This document shows, piece by piece, positions 43,523-51,611 of a DNA stretch of 64,000 nucleotides. The stretch covers positions 1 to 64,000 of the forward strand of contig JANXRE010000024.1 of assembly GCA_025353165.1 (NCBI GenBank), written 5' to 3'. The DNA comes from Acidobacteriota bacterium (GTDB taxonomy: Bacteria > Acidobacteriota > Terriglobia > Bryobacterales > Bryobacteraceae). The notes below the pieces were generated by a model. That model saw nothing but the letters and a program-made list of their open reading frames with translations. It ran no database searches and was not told where the DNA came from. Position numbers and translations under genes: made by a program. How positions within the stretch are numbered: position 1 is the first letter of the stretch; the number at the start of each line of letters is the position of its first letter.

Positions 43523-44914
43523 TTGATCCTCGACGAACGCACCTTCACCGCCGCCGACCAGCATGCTTTCGCGGAACTCTCCGGGGATGCCAACCCCATG
43601 CATCTGGACCCCGTCGCCGCGCGCCGGACGGTCTTCGGAGCGCCGGTGGTTCACGGCGTGCATCTATCGCTCTGGGCTCTGGATAGCTGGTTTCGGACTG
43701 GCGCCAGTGGTCCGGCCGCACTGACGACAGTGTCGGCAGCTTTCAAGAAAGGCGTTCTGGTCGGGGCCGGCGTCCAAGCCGTAGTCGTCACCGGCGGCGA
43801 CGAGTTCAACTTGAATGTCTGCCAGGGCGAGGCGTGCATGACGATCATCCAGGGCCGGCTTGGCGAGCCCGCCGGGTATTCGGAGAAACTGCCGGCACTG
43901 GAGGCGATGCCGTGCCGCGAACTCGACTTCGCAACCGCCGCGGAGGCTCATGGAATTCTCCCCATGGCCTGGCAGGCTGACGCTGCCGCCCGGCTGTTCC
44001 CAACCCTCAGCGCAGTATTGCCGGCGTACCAAGTGGCGGCTTTGCTGGCGACCACGCGGCTGGTCGGCATGCACTGTCCCGGTCTGCACTCGCTCTATTC
44101 GGAACTGGCCCTGCAATTCGATTCAGCGGCCGCGGGTCCGCCTGAGATGGCCTTCCGTGCAGATCGTTCCGATGCGCGCTTCAGGTTGCTCCGTCTAGCC
44201 GTCAGCGGGCCCGGATTCACCGGAAAGCTCGGAACCTTCCTGCGCCCACCGCCGCAACGGCAGGCCTCTTTTGCGGAGCTGGCCACGTCGGTTGAAAAAG
44301 GAGAGTTTGCGGGACAGAGAGCGGTTGTCGTCGGCGGTTCTCGCGGGCTCGGTGAAGTAACCGCGAAGCTATTGGCCGCCGGCGGCGCCCAGGTACAGGT
44401 GACTTATCATCGCGGGCGCGCGGATGCCGAAAGTGTCAGCGCTGAGATCAACGCGGCGGGTGGCCACTGTGGGGTCGCTGAATTTGACTCAAACCGGCCC
44501 TCCGCGATTCGCGCGGCCGCGGTTCCCACGCACCTCTACTATTTCGCCTCTCCGCGAATTACGGCCGATAAGTCCGAAGTCTTTTCGACCGAGCGCTTTG
44601 CTTTGTTCTGCGAATTCTTCGTGGATGGCTTTGCCAAGACGCTGCTCCGCTTTGCCCGGAGCGAGGAAGCCATCCATGTGTTCTATCCGTCGACTGTATT
44701 CCTCGATCATCCCGTTCCGAACATGGCCGAATATTGCGCCGCCAAGGCGGCGGGAGAAGAGATTTGCCGTCAACTGGAGCACCGGTTCCCTGCCTGGCGG
44801 ATTCATGCCCCGCGGCTGCCGCGCATGCTGACCGATCAAACCACCGGAATCTTGCCAGTGAAGACGGAACCCGCGCACGTAGTGATTCTGCGCGAATTGC
44901 GCCGCATGGCCTGA
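43523..44914 (+). CDS. MaoC hot-dog / SDR fusion protein
   Basis: A 463-aa fusion. Residues 1-120 form a MaoC-like (R)-specific hydratase hot-dog: FAELSGDANPMHLDPVAARRTVFGAPVVHG, with the conserved GDxNPxHxD Asp and His. A central 120-240 region resembles a second, degenerate hot-dog (AVLPAYQVAALLATTRLVGMHCPGLHSLYSE). Residues 265-463 are a short-chain dehydrogenase with AVVVGGSRGLGEV and the Tyr-x3-Lys in AEYCAAKAAGEE. The two activities could act in sequence on 3-hydroxyacyl or 3-ketoacyl thioesters. The start is TTG 43523 with a TAGAAC box 6 nt upstream. A surface-polysaccharide operon begins 22 nt downstream. Confidence 0.85.
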   Translation: MILDERTFTAADQHAFAELSGDANPMHLDPVAARRTVFGAPVVHGVHLSLWALDSWFRTGASGPAALTTVSAAFKKGVLVGAGVQAVVVTGGDEFNLNVCQGEACMTIIQGRLGEPAGYSEKLPALEAMPCRELDFATAAEAHGILPMAWQADAAARLFPTLSAVLPAYQVAALLATTRLVGMHCPGLHSLYSELALQFDSAAAGPPEMAFRADRSDARFRLLRLAVSGPGFTGKLGTFLRPPPQRQASFAELATSVEKGEFAGQRAVVVGGSRGLGEVTAKLLAAGGAQVQVTYHRGRADAESVSAEINAAGGHCGVAEFDSNRPSAIRAAAVPTHLYYFASPRITADKSEVFSTERFALFCEFFVDGFAKTLLRFARSEEAIHVFYPSTVFLDHPVPNMAEYCAAKAAGEEICRQLEHRFPAWRIHAPRLPRMLTDQTTGILPVKTEPAHVVILRELRRMA

Positions 44915-44916
44915 TG

Positions 44917-44922
44917 TATACT
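44917..44922 (+). promoter_or_regulatory. -10 box of the O-antigen ligase/flippase operon
   Basis: TATACT preceded by TGATG. Transcription would start near 44929, about 7 nt before the GTG at 44937. No -35 hexamer is convincing and the sequence overlaps the end of the upstream MaoC-SDR gene. Confidence 0.45.
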
Positions 44923-44936
44923 CAAGATGCACTACC

Positions 44937-46328
44937 GTGCGTCAACTTCCGTTTACTCCTCAGGTTCAACTGACCTCCGCTCCGCTACTGAACACCGCGG
45001 CTGCCGGACCGCCCAAGCAGATTAAACGCTTTACGGAGGTTTCCAACCCGATCCGGAAAATAGGTTTTTATGCGTCGCTGGGCTTCATGTTTTTTCGGTT
45101 CAGCGAGGCGCACCAACTTTTGAATATGGTGCTCGGCATTAACACCTTCCCCCTGTATATATTTGGAATTCCAGCGATTATCGGTTTGATTCTCTCGGGC
45201 GGCGTGCGCCGGGCGTTCAGCATGAAGTGCGGATGGTACTGGCTGGGGTATCTGGTGTGGCTGGTGATGTGCATTCCGTTCAGCTTTTGGCCGGGTGGGT
45301 CCTTTGGGGTCGTGCTCTCGTACGTACGGACTCAATGGCTCACGTTCTTCCTGATCGCCGGACTGGTGATGACATGGCGGGAATGCTGGATATTGATTAA
45401 CATGCTCGCGGTGGCCGGGGTGGTCGCGGTTGGCACGGGCAAGTTCTTTGTGACCACGTCCGCTAACTCGCGCATTGAACTCACGGCCGGCACGTACGCG
45501 AACGCTAACGATTATGCGGCCCTGCTCATCCTGATGGTTCCCTTCCTTGCCCTGGTGATGTTCACGCCCAGGCGAAACGTGCTGTGGCGGGCGGGCGCAC
45601 TCTTCACATTATTGTATGGCGGCTATCTGATCCTGGCTACCGGTTCGCGGGGAGGGCTGGTTGGGGTTATCGCAGCCGGGCTGTTTGTCCTGGTCAAACT
45701 GTCGATGCGCGCGCGGATTATGGCCCTCGCGGGATTCACGGTGGGGGGGCTGTTTCTGGTGAGCGTGACGTCGGACACGATAGTGACTCGCCTGACAACG
45801 GTGTTTTCCAACGCGGACGGCGGCGCCAGCGAGTCGGCGCAGATACGCAGCCAGTTGTTCAGATTCGCCGTCATGGACACCATCACGCATCCGGTTTTCG
45901 GCGTTGGGCCGGGCCAGTTCGGAGACTTCACGGGTTCGCAGACGCGGCATACGGAAGGCGGCAACCCCGGTTTGTGGTTCCAAACCCACAACACCTACCT
46001 CCAGGTTTCCGCCGAATGCGGCTTACCTGCCTTTTTCTTCTTCGCGGCTGCCCTGTTATCGACTCTTCGATTGCTGTCCAGGATCTATGCGGGGACGAAA
46101 CGCCGCGTAGGAGAGTCGGAAGAGCTCAAGAAGCTGAATTTGTCCGCTCTTTGTATGCTGGCTTCGTTCATCGGCTTCGGCAGCGCCGTGTTCTTCCTGT
46201 CCTTCGCGTATCATTTCCACCTCCCGGCAATGACCGGCATCGCCATGGTGATGGCGCAGGTTGCCGAGCACGAATTCGGTATCCCGGTGCTCCGTGCGGG
46301 GCGCGTCCCGGCCGCGCGGCCGCGGTAA
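44937..46328 (+). CDS. O-antigen ligase / Wzy-family membrane protein
   Basis: A 463-aa polytopic membrane protein with about 10-12 helices and the Wzy_C signature. The signature includes ILATGSRGGLVGVIAAGLFVLV, the HPVFGVGPGQFGDF segment and HNTYLQVSAECGLPAFFFF in a large periplasmic loop. Members ligate O-antigen to lipid A-core or polymerise O-units; sequence cannot separate WaaL from Wzy. The GTG start at 44937 is preceded by a TATACT box at 44917. The stop overlaps the next gene by TAATG, a flippase, so the pair handles export and assembly of a surface glycan. Confidence 0.88.
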   Translation: MRQLPFTPQVQLTSAPLLNTAAAGPPKQIKRFTEVSNPIRKIGFYASLGFMFFRFSEAHQLLNMVLGINTFPLYIFGIPAIIGLILSGGVRRAFSMKCGWYWLGYLVWLVMCIPFSFWPGGSFGVVLSYVRTQWLTFFLIAGLVMTWRECWILINMLAVAGVVAVGTGKFFVTTSANSRIELTAGTYANANDYAALLILMVPFLALVMFTPRRNVLWRAGALFTLLYGGYLILATGSRGGLVGVIAAGLFVLVKLSMRARIMALAGFTVGGLFLVSVTSDTIVTRLTTVFSNADGGASESAQIRSQLFRFAVMDTITHPVFGVGPGQFGDFTGSQTRHTEGGNPGLWFQTHNTYLQVSAECGLPAFFFFAAALLSTLRLLSRIYAGTKRRVGESEELKKLNLSALCMLASFIGFGSAVFFLSFAYHFHLPAMTGIAMVMAQVAEHEFGIPVLRAGRVPAARPR

Positions 46329-47848
46329 TGGAAGCGAACGCGGCGGCTCCTGAAACCTTGACTCGCAAGGCCCTGGTGGGGACCAGTTGGTCGGCGCTCT
46401 CGAACATTATCCGGCAGGCGTTTTCGTTCGGATCGGTTGCGGTGCTGGCCCGCCTGCTTGGCCCGTCGGTATACGGCTTGATGGGAATGGCGACGCTCGT
46501 CCTCTCCTTCCTCGCCAATTTCCGCGATCTTGGAACGGCGACGGCGATCATCCAGCGCCCCCAGGTTTCGAAGCGGCTGCTTTCGAGTCTCTTCTGGGTG
46601 AATTGCGGCCTGGGAGTGGTGCTTGCCGGTGCCGGGTTCTTCGCCGCCGTTCCGGCGGCCGCGTTCTTCCACGAACCGAAACTGGTTCCGCTGCTGCGGT
46701 GGATCTCGCTCTCTTTCTGCGTCACGACCATCGGAGCGGTCCCCAATTCAGTGCTCGTGCGCAAGATGGCGTTCGACAAGATCGCGATCGCCGACTGCGT
46801 GTCGGTGTTGATCGGCTACTCCCTGTCGATACCTTGCGCATTCGCGGGCCTTGGCGTTTGGAGCCTGGTGGCTGGCAGCCTCGCTACCTTCACGTGTGCG
46901 ACCGTTCTCTACATGGCGTTGTGCGGTTGGCGTCCGTCGTTGGAATTCGATCCTGCCGAGATCCGGTCGGTGACCGGGTTCAGCCTGAATCTGGCGGGCT
47001 TTGGAATGGTCAACTACTTCGCTCGGAACGCGGATAATGTGGTGGTCGGCCGGGCGCTCGGGTCCGTGCAACTCGGGTATTACCAGATGGCCTATACCCT
47101 GTTTCTGCTTCCGATTCAGAACATCAGTTCCCTCATCGGTCAGGTTTTGAACCCAGCTTTTTCCCGGATCCAGAACGAGGATGCGCGTTTCCGATCCGCC
47201 TACATCCGAGGCAGCATGTTGATCGCGCTGATCTCATTCCCGGTGATGGCCGGCCTGGGCGTGGTGGCGGACCCGTTCATTCGAACGCTGCTGGGCGCGA
47301 AGTGGATTCCGGTGATCCCCGTTCTTCAGATCCTCGTCCCAGTCGGGATTTTCCAGTCGGTTCATGGGACGGTCGGGCAAATCTTCATCGGCAAGGGGCG
47401 GACGGACTGGATGTTCCGTTTGGGACTGTACGCGTCGGTGATGTACGTCGCCTCCTTTCTGGTGGGCGTCCGATGGGGTATGCGTGGCGTCGCGTCGGCG
47501 TATGCCATTGCTTACTTCGTTTTCGTCCTTTATCCCGGGTTGCGATTTCCCTTCAAACTGATCGGCCTGACGGTTGGCGAGTTCATGCGTCACCTCTTGC
47601 CGCAGATCGCGATCACGTTGGGCATGGCTGCCGTCTGCGCCGGTTGGTTGATGGCTCTTTCATCGCTGGGCGTATCGAATGTCTTGGCACGTCTCCTGTC
47701 GACCGTCTTGATCGGCGCCGCCGTTTACGTCGCTGCGATGCTAATCATTCGGCCCGCGGTTATCGGCCATCTCGAGGAAGTTATCGAGACCATGCGGACT
47801 CCGCTCGGCGGGACGATCCTGCGGATGATTCGAATCGGCCGCGGTTAA
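46328..47848 (+). CDS. Lipopolysaccharide/polysaccharide flippase (Wzx/MOP superfamily)
   Basis: A 506-aa membrane protein with about 14 helices in the polysaccharide transporter pattern. Blocks include TLTRKALVGTSWSALSNIIRQ, LARLLGPSVYGLMGMATLVLSF, DLGTATAIIQRPQVSKRLLSSLFW, GFSLNLAGFGMVNYFARNADNVVVGRALGSVQLGYYQMAY and the WzxC-like C-half. It would flip undecaprenyl-linked glycan units across the inner membrane. I used the ATG at 46328 within TAATG. Its TAA stop is shared (TTAA) with the convergent permease gene. Confidence 0.9.
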   Translation: MEANAAAPETLTRKALVGTSWSALSNIIRQAFSFGSVAVLARLLGPSVYGLMGMATLVLSFLANFRDLGTATAIIQRPQVSKRLLSSLFWVNCGLGVVLAGAGFFAAVPAAAFFHEPKLVPLLRWISLSFCVTTIGAVPNSVLVRKMAFDKIAIADCVSVLIGYSLSIPCAFAGLGVWSLVAGSLATFTCATVLYMALCGWRPSLEFDPAEIRSVTGFSLNLAGFGMVNYFARNADNVVVGRALGSVQLGYYQMAYTLFLLPIQNISSLIGQVLNPAFSRIQNEDARFRSAYIRGSMLIALISFPVMAGLGVVADPFIRTLLGAKWIPVIPVLQILVPVGIFQSVHGTVGQIFIGKGRTDWMFRLGLYASVMYVASFLVGVRWGMRGVASAYAIAYFVFVLYPGLRFPFKLIGLTVGEFMRHLLPQIAITLGMAAVCAGWLMALSSLGVSNVLARLLSTVLIGAAVYVAAMLIIRPAVIGHLEEVIETMRTPLGGTILRMIRIGRG

Positions 47849-50256
47849 TCCTGCCGGAGCGCGACAGCCGGGTCGATGCGGGCGGCGCGCCATGCGGGGA
47901 TGGCCGCGGCCGCGATTGTGATCAGCGCGATCGCACAGGCCGCGATGGCATATCCGAACGCGTCGGTCGCTTGCACGCCGAACAGCATGCTCTCGATCAA
48001 GTGCGAACCGGCCGCCGCCAGCGCGATTCCGCCTGCCAGGCCGGTTGCGGCGAGTGTTCCCGCGCGAGCGAGGACCAGCGCAACCACGCGCGAGGGCGCA
48101 GAGCCGAGTGCCATGCGCAGCCCCAGTTCCGCCGTCCGCTGCGTCACCAGATACGCCATCACGCCGTACACTCCGGCCATCGCCAGCAGCAGCGCAACCC
48201 CGGCGAACACGGCGACGAGGAACGTGCGGAAACGCGGCGTGGCGATGGAGTCCGAGATCATGGCGCTCAGGGTGGTGGTCTTGAGGGCGATTTCCGGATT
48301 CAGCGACCGGATCTTCCGTTCCACTGCGTTCGTCATGGCCTCTGGCGCAGACGTGGTGCGCACCGCGATTTGCAGCTCGTTGGCCATGATCGGATGCTGT
48401 TGGAAGGGCATATATAGTTCCGGTCCCGGCGCCTGGCCCGGACCGTCCGATCGCACTTCGCCGACGACTCCGACAATCGTCATCCATTTGTCGGAATCCA
48501 GCCCGCAGATGATCTTGTGGCCGATGGGATCTTGATTGGGGAAACTCTTCTTCGCCAGCGAATCGCTCACGATCGCGACGAACGGCTGGTCATACTGATC
48601 GGCTACGGTGAAATCGCGGCCTCGCAGCAGCGGGATGCCCATCGTGTCAAAGTACCGCGGGCTCGCCAGGCGGAAGCCCGCCTCGCGCTGCACGTTCAAG
48701 CCGTCGATTCCGTAATATCCGTTCGAGCCGTAGCGGCCGGCCGGAAGACCCATTGCGGCGGAGGCGGATTTCACTCCGGGGAGATGCTCGATCTCGCCCA
48801 GCGCCTGTTCGAAAAATCGAGTGCTGGCCAGCATCTTCGGCATCGTGTTGGCCGGCGAATGCGCGTAAGTCACGAGAATGTTTTCCGTGCGGAAGCCGAG
48901 CGGCGCCGCGTTGAGTTCGACGAAGCTGCGGACCAGCAGTCCCGCTCCGACGGCGAGCGCGAACGATAGGGCGATCTCGCAAGCGACCAGCGTATTCCGC
49001 AAGCGCGCGGAGCGGCCGCCTACCACGCCGCGCCCGGACGACGCCCGCAATCCGTCCTGCACGTCGTTTCGCAGTGCCTGCGAGGCCGGCGCGAGGCCGA
49101 AGAGAACGCTCGACAACACCGACACCGCGATGCCAAAAGCGAGCACCGTCCAATCGACGCGCACATCCCCCATGCGCGGGAGATTCTCGGGCGCAAGCCA
49201 TTGAACCGCGCGCACTCCGCCGTATGCCGCCGCGATTCCCGCGATGCCGCCGGCCAGGCCAAGGGCGAGGCTCTCCATCAACATCTGCGCGACAATTCGC
49301 GCGCCGCCCGCTCCGAGCGCGGCGCGAACGGCGAACTCGCGAGTCCGGGTTGCCGCCCGCGCGAGCAACAAGTGGGCGACATTCGCGCAGGAGATCAGGA
49401 GCACCAACAGAACCGCCGCCATCAGCAGCACGACGGTGGAACGAACCTTCCGCACGACGTTGTCGCGGACGGGAATCGCCGCAAATAGCTTGGCCTTGTT
49501 TTCCGCGGGGTAAGCCTTCGCCAATTGCACGCCCAGCGTTTCGAGCCGTGTGGTTGCTTGGGCGGGAGTCACTCCGGCTATCAAGCGCGCGACCGCTTGA
49601 TAGTTGAATGCCGTCCGGTTACGGTTGTCGGGCATCTGCGGCGAGGCGGCCCAGATCTCGGCTTTCGCGGGGAAAGCGAAGCCCTCGGGCATCACGCCGA
49701 CCACTTCGTACGGATGGGTGTCGATGTGAACGATCTGGCCGATCGCTTTGTCGACGCCGCTTAGTGCGCGGCGCGCAAAGGAGGGGCTGACCACTACGGA
49801 CCTCTCCGCCTCCGCCGCGGTGAACATGCGGCCGGCCAGCGGCGCGGCCTCAAAAACGCGGAAGAAGTCCGGCGAGACCCAATAGGAATCGGCCCACTCG
49901 GCCCGGTCGCGGAGTTGCACGCCGACTTCGCCGCCGTGGAAGCGCCCCACGGCGTCGAAAATGTCGTGGGCTTGCACGAGGTCGATGTAATCGCCGCCGC
50001 TGACCCGGATGGTCACCCGGCCGGTGTCGGTCCAACGAGTGTTGATGGCGACCACCCGCTGCGGGTCGGCAAACGGGACCGGGGCGAGCAGAACGGCGTG
50101 AAAGACGCTGAACATGGCGGTGCTCGCGCCGATGCCGAGCGCCAGAGTGAGTATGGCGAATGCGGTAAACCCAGGTTCGCGCCCCAGCGCGCGAAACGAT
50201 TGACGGAGTTGTACCCAGATCATCTTGATCACAATTCTACTGAGGTTCGCGTTCAC
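47845..50256 (-). CDS. ADOP-type duplicated ABC permease (MacB-PCD/FtsX)
   Basis: An 803-aa permease with the duplicated layout called acidobacterial duplicated orphan permease. The first half has helix GFTAFAILTLALGIGASTAMFSVFHAVLL, a periplasmic MacB_PCD domain (about 50-240) and an FtsX domain with AVLLVLLISCANVAHLLLARAATRTREFAVRAALGAG. The second half repeats PCD (about 440-640) and FtsX (GVALLLAMAGVYGVMAYLVTQRTAELGLRMALG). No ATPase domain is fused. The GTG at 50256 forms a GTGA overlap with the upstream gene; ATG 50223 is an alternative. It is the last gene of a four-gene run from ybbA. Confidence 0.92.
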   Translation of the reverse strand: MNANLSRIVIKMIWVQLRQSFRALGREPGFTAFAILTLALGIGASTAMFSVFHAVLLAPVPFADPQRVVAINTRWTDTGRVTIRVSGGDYIDLVQAHDIFDAVGRFHGGEVGVQLRDRAEWADSYWVSPDFFRVFEAAPLAGRMFTAAEAERSVVVSPSFARRALSGVDKAIGQIVHIDTHPYEVVGVMPEGFAFPAKAEIWAASPQMPDNRNRTAFNYQAVARLIAGVTPAQATTRLETLGVQLAKAYPAENKAKLFAAIPVRDNVVRKVRSTVVLLMAAVLLVLLISCANVAHLLLARAATRTREFAVRAALGAGGARIVAQMLMESLALGLAGGIAGIAAAYGGVRAVQWLAPENLPRMGDVRVDWTVLAFGIAVSVLSSVLFGLAPASQALRNDVQDGLRASSGRGVVGGRSARLRNTLVACEIALSFALAVGAGLLVRSFVELNAAPLGFRTENILVTYAHSPANTMPKMLASTRFFEQALGEIEHLPGVKSASAAMGLPAGRYGSNGYYGIDGLNVQREAGFRLASPRYFDTMGIPLLRGRDFTVADQYDQPFVAIVSDSLAKKSFPNQDPIGHKIICGLDSDKWMTIVGVVGEVRSDGPGQAPGPELYMPFQQHPIMANELQIAVRTTSAPEAMTNAVERKIRSLNPEIALKTTTLSAMISDSIATPRFRTFLVAVFAGVALLLAMAGVYGVMAYLVTQRTAELGLRMALGSAPSRVVALVLARAGTLAATGLAGGIALAAAGSHLIESMLFGVQATDAFGYAIAACAIALITIAAAAIPAWRAARIDPAVALRQD

Positions 50257-51611
50257 CGCGTCGCGACAACGGCCTCGCTGATCGCTCCCTTGTAGATTAC
50301 ATGCAGGTGCTGGCTCTCGATGAACGAGCGTTGCTCCGGTTCATACAGTACATACACGGGCCGGTCCAGCGGAGGTACGTGCAAATCCTCGAAATGTGGC
50401 AATGCGCCGCCGAACGATTGGCTGTAAAAGTTCACGCACGCGGTGTATTTCCAATCTACGTACGCATTGTTTATCGGTTGGCGGCGGGCCAGGTTGTTCA
50501 GGACGAAATAGATTGCCCTGGTGTCGGCGTCGTATCTCCATTCCTTGAACCAGGAAAGGCGGAGGCATCCCGCGAAGTAGATGGCCGCAAATACGAACCA
50601 TGCCACCGTCGCCGCGCTTCTGCGGGGGACGGTTGCCGCGAGAAGCACCAAGAGCAGCGGCACGAAGAACAGGCCTGTGCGGTCCAGCGGCAGCGGCAGA
50701 CCAAACAGCCTAAAAGCGAGCCAGTGGATGGCGAACGTGGCCAGAAACACGGCGAAGAGCAGGGGCGGCAGCACGGCCTTGCGAAGTGCCGCGAGAACGA
50801 GTTGGACGGCGAGCAGAATCGAAAACAGAATCGGGAGCGCCTGCCCAATTTGCTTGAATACACTCAGGTGCGGATTGGGTGTAACCAGACAGGAGCGGAT
50901 GAACTCCGTCAACATCTGCGAGACGGACGCCGCGCCGTAGTACAGGTGGCCTTTCTGCCAGTGCAGGAGCGTTTCACCGCAAATGCAAAGCGTCACCACT
51001 ATGCCTGGAAGGAGGGCGGCGGCGAGCAGTCGCTTGCGCGGCCAGCAGCACCAGATCAGGGCGAGAATCGCGACCGCATCGGCGAAGGCGAACGAGAAGT
51101 TCGCGCAGAACGACAACCCGGCGCAAATGGAGGCGATTGCGATCGTTCTCAGTGTAGCCTCGCGTTTCAAGCAGACCCTTATCACGATAGCGAGAACCGC
51201 GGTGAAAAACGCCAGAGCCAAACTATAGCCGCGAGAAGCAACCAGGTAATCCTGGACGAACGGATTGCAGGTCAGGCAGATGAATAGCGATAGCTGGAAC
51301 AGCGGACCCGGCGCAAGCAGCCGTGAAAGCCGAAGGCACACGCCGATATAGATAGCCGCCCCGAGCAGCGCCGGGATCCGAACCGTCAGATGCGAAAGGC
51401 CGAATACCGACGTGACCAGCCGGACCAGCGCCGTGTGGAGCACGTGATTACTGGAACTGGGAGTCCACTGCGCCGGCCATGCGGGCGCGGCGAACGTCAG
51501 GTAGGAGAAAGCTTCGTCGAACGTGATGGATTGGACGCAGGCCCGCGCGATCACCCAGAGCATCGCGAAGGCCGCCGCGATCAGCAAAGGCGAGTCGCGC
51601 TTGAGGTTCAT
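50253..51611 (-). CDS. GT-C-like polytopic membrane protein (glycosyltransferase-39-type, uncharacterised)
   Basis: A 452-aa membrane protein with about 10-11 helices. Near the N-terminus, SITFDEAFSYLTF in the first extracytoplasmic loop resembles the acidic motif of GT-C (PMT/ArnT-type) transferases. HVLHTALVRLVTSVFGLSHLTVRIPALLGAAIYIG matches their second and third helices. The C-terminal soluble tail (about 370-452) is unrecognised. I chose ATG 51611 because it overlaps the YbbP stop (ATGA); the frame extends 300 nt upstream but there only shadows ybbP. It may glycosylate a lipid or protein at the envelope. Confidence 0.72.
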   Translation of the reverse strand: MNLKRDSPLLIAAAFAMLWVIARACVQSITFDEAFSYLTFAAPAWPAQWTPSSSNHVLHTALVRLVTSVFGLSHLTVRIPALLGAAIYIGVCLRLSRLLAPGPLFQLSLFICLTCNPFVQDYLVASRGYSLALAFFTAVLAIVIRVCLKREATLRTIAIASICAGLSFCANFSFAFADAVAILALIWCCWPRKRLLAAALLPGIVVTLCICGETLLHWQKGHLYYGAASVSQMLTEFIRSCLVTPNPHLSVFKQIGQALPILFSILLAVQLVLAALRKAVLPPLLFAVFLATFAIHWLAFRLFGLPLPLDRTGLFFVPLLLVLLAATVPRRSAATVAWFVFAAIYFAGCLRLSWFKEWRYDADTRAIYFVLNNLARRQPINNAYVDWKYTACVNFYSQSFGGALPHFEDLHVPPLDRPVYVLYEPEQRSFIESQHLHVIYKGAISEAVVATR

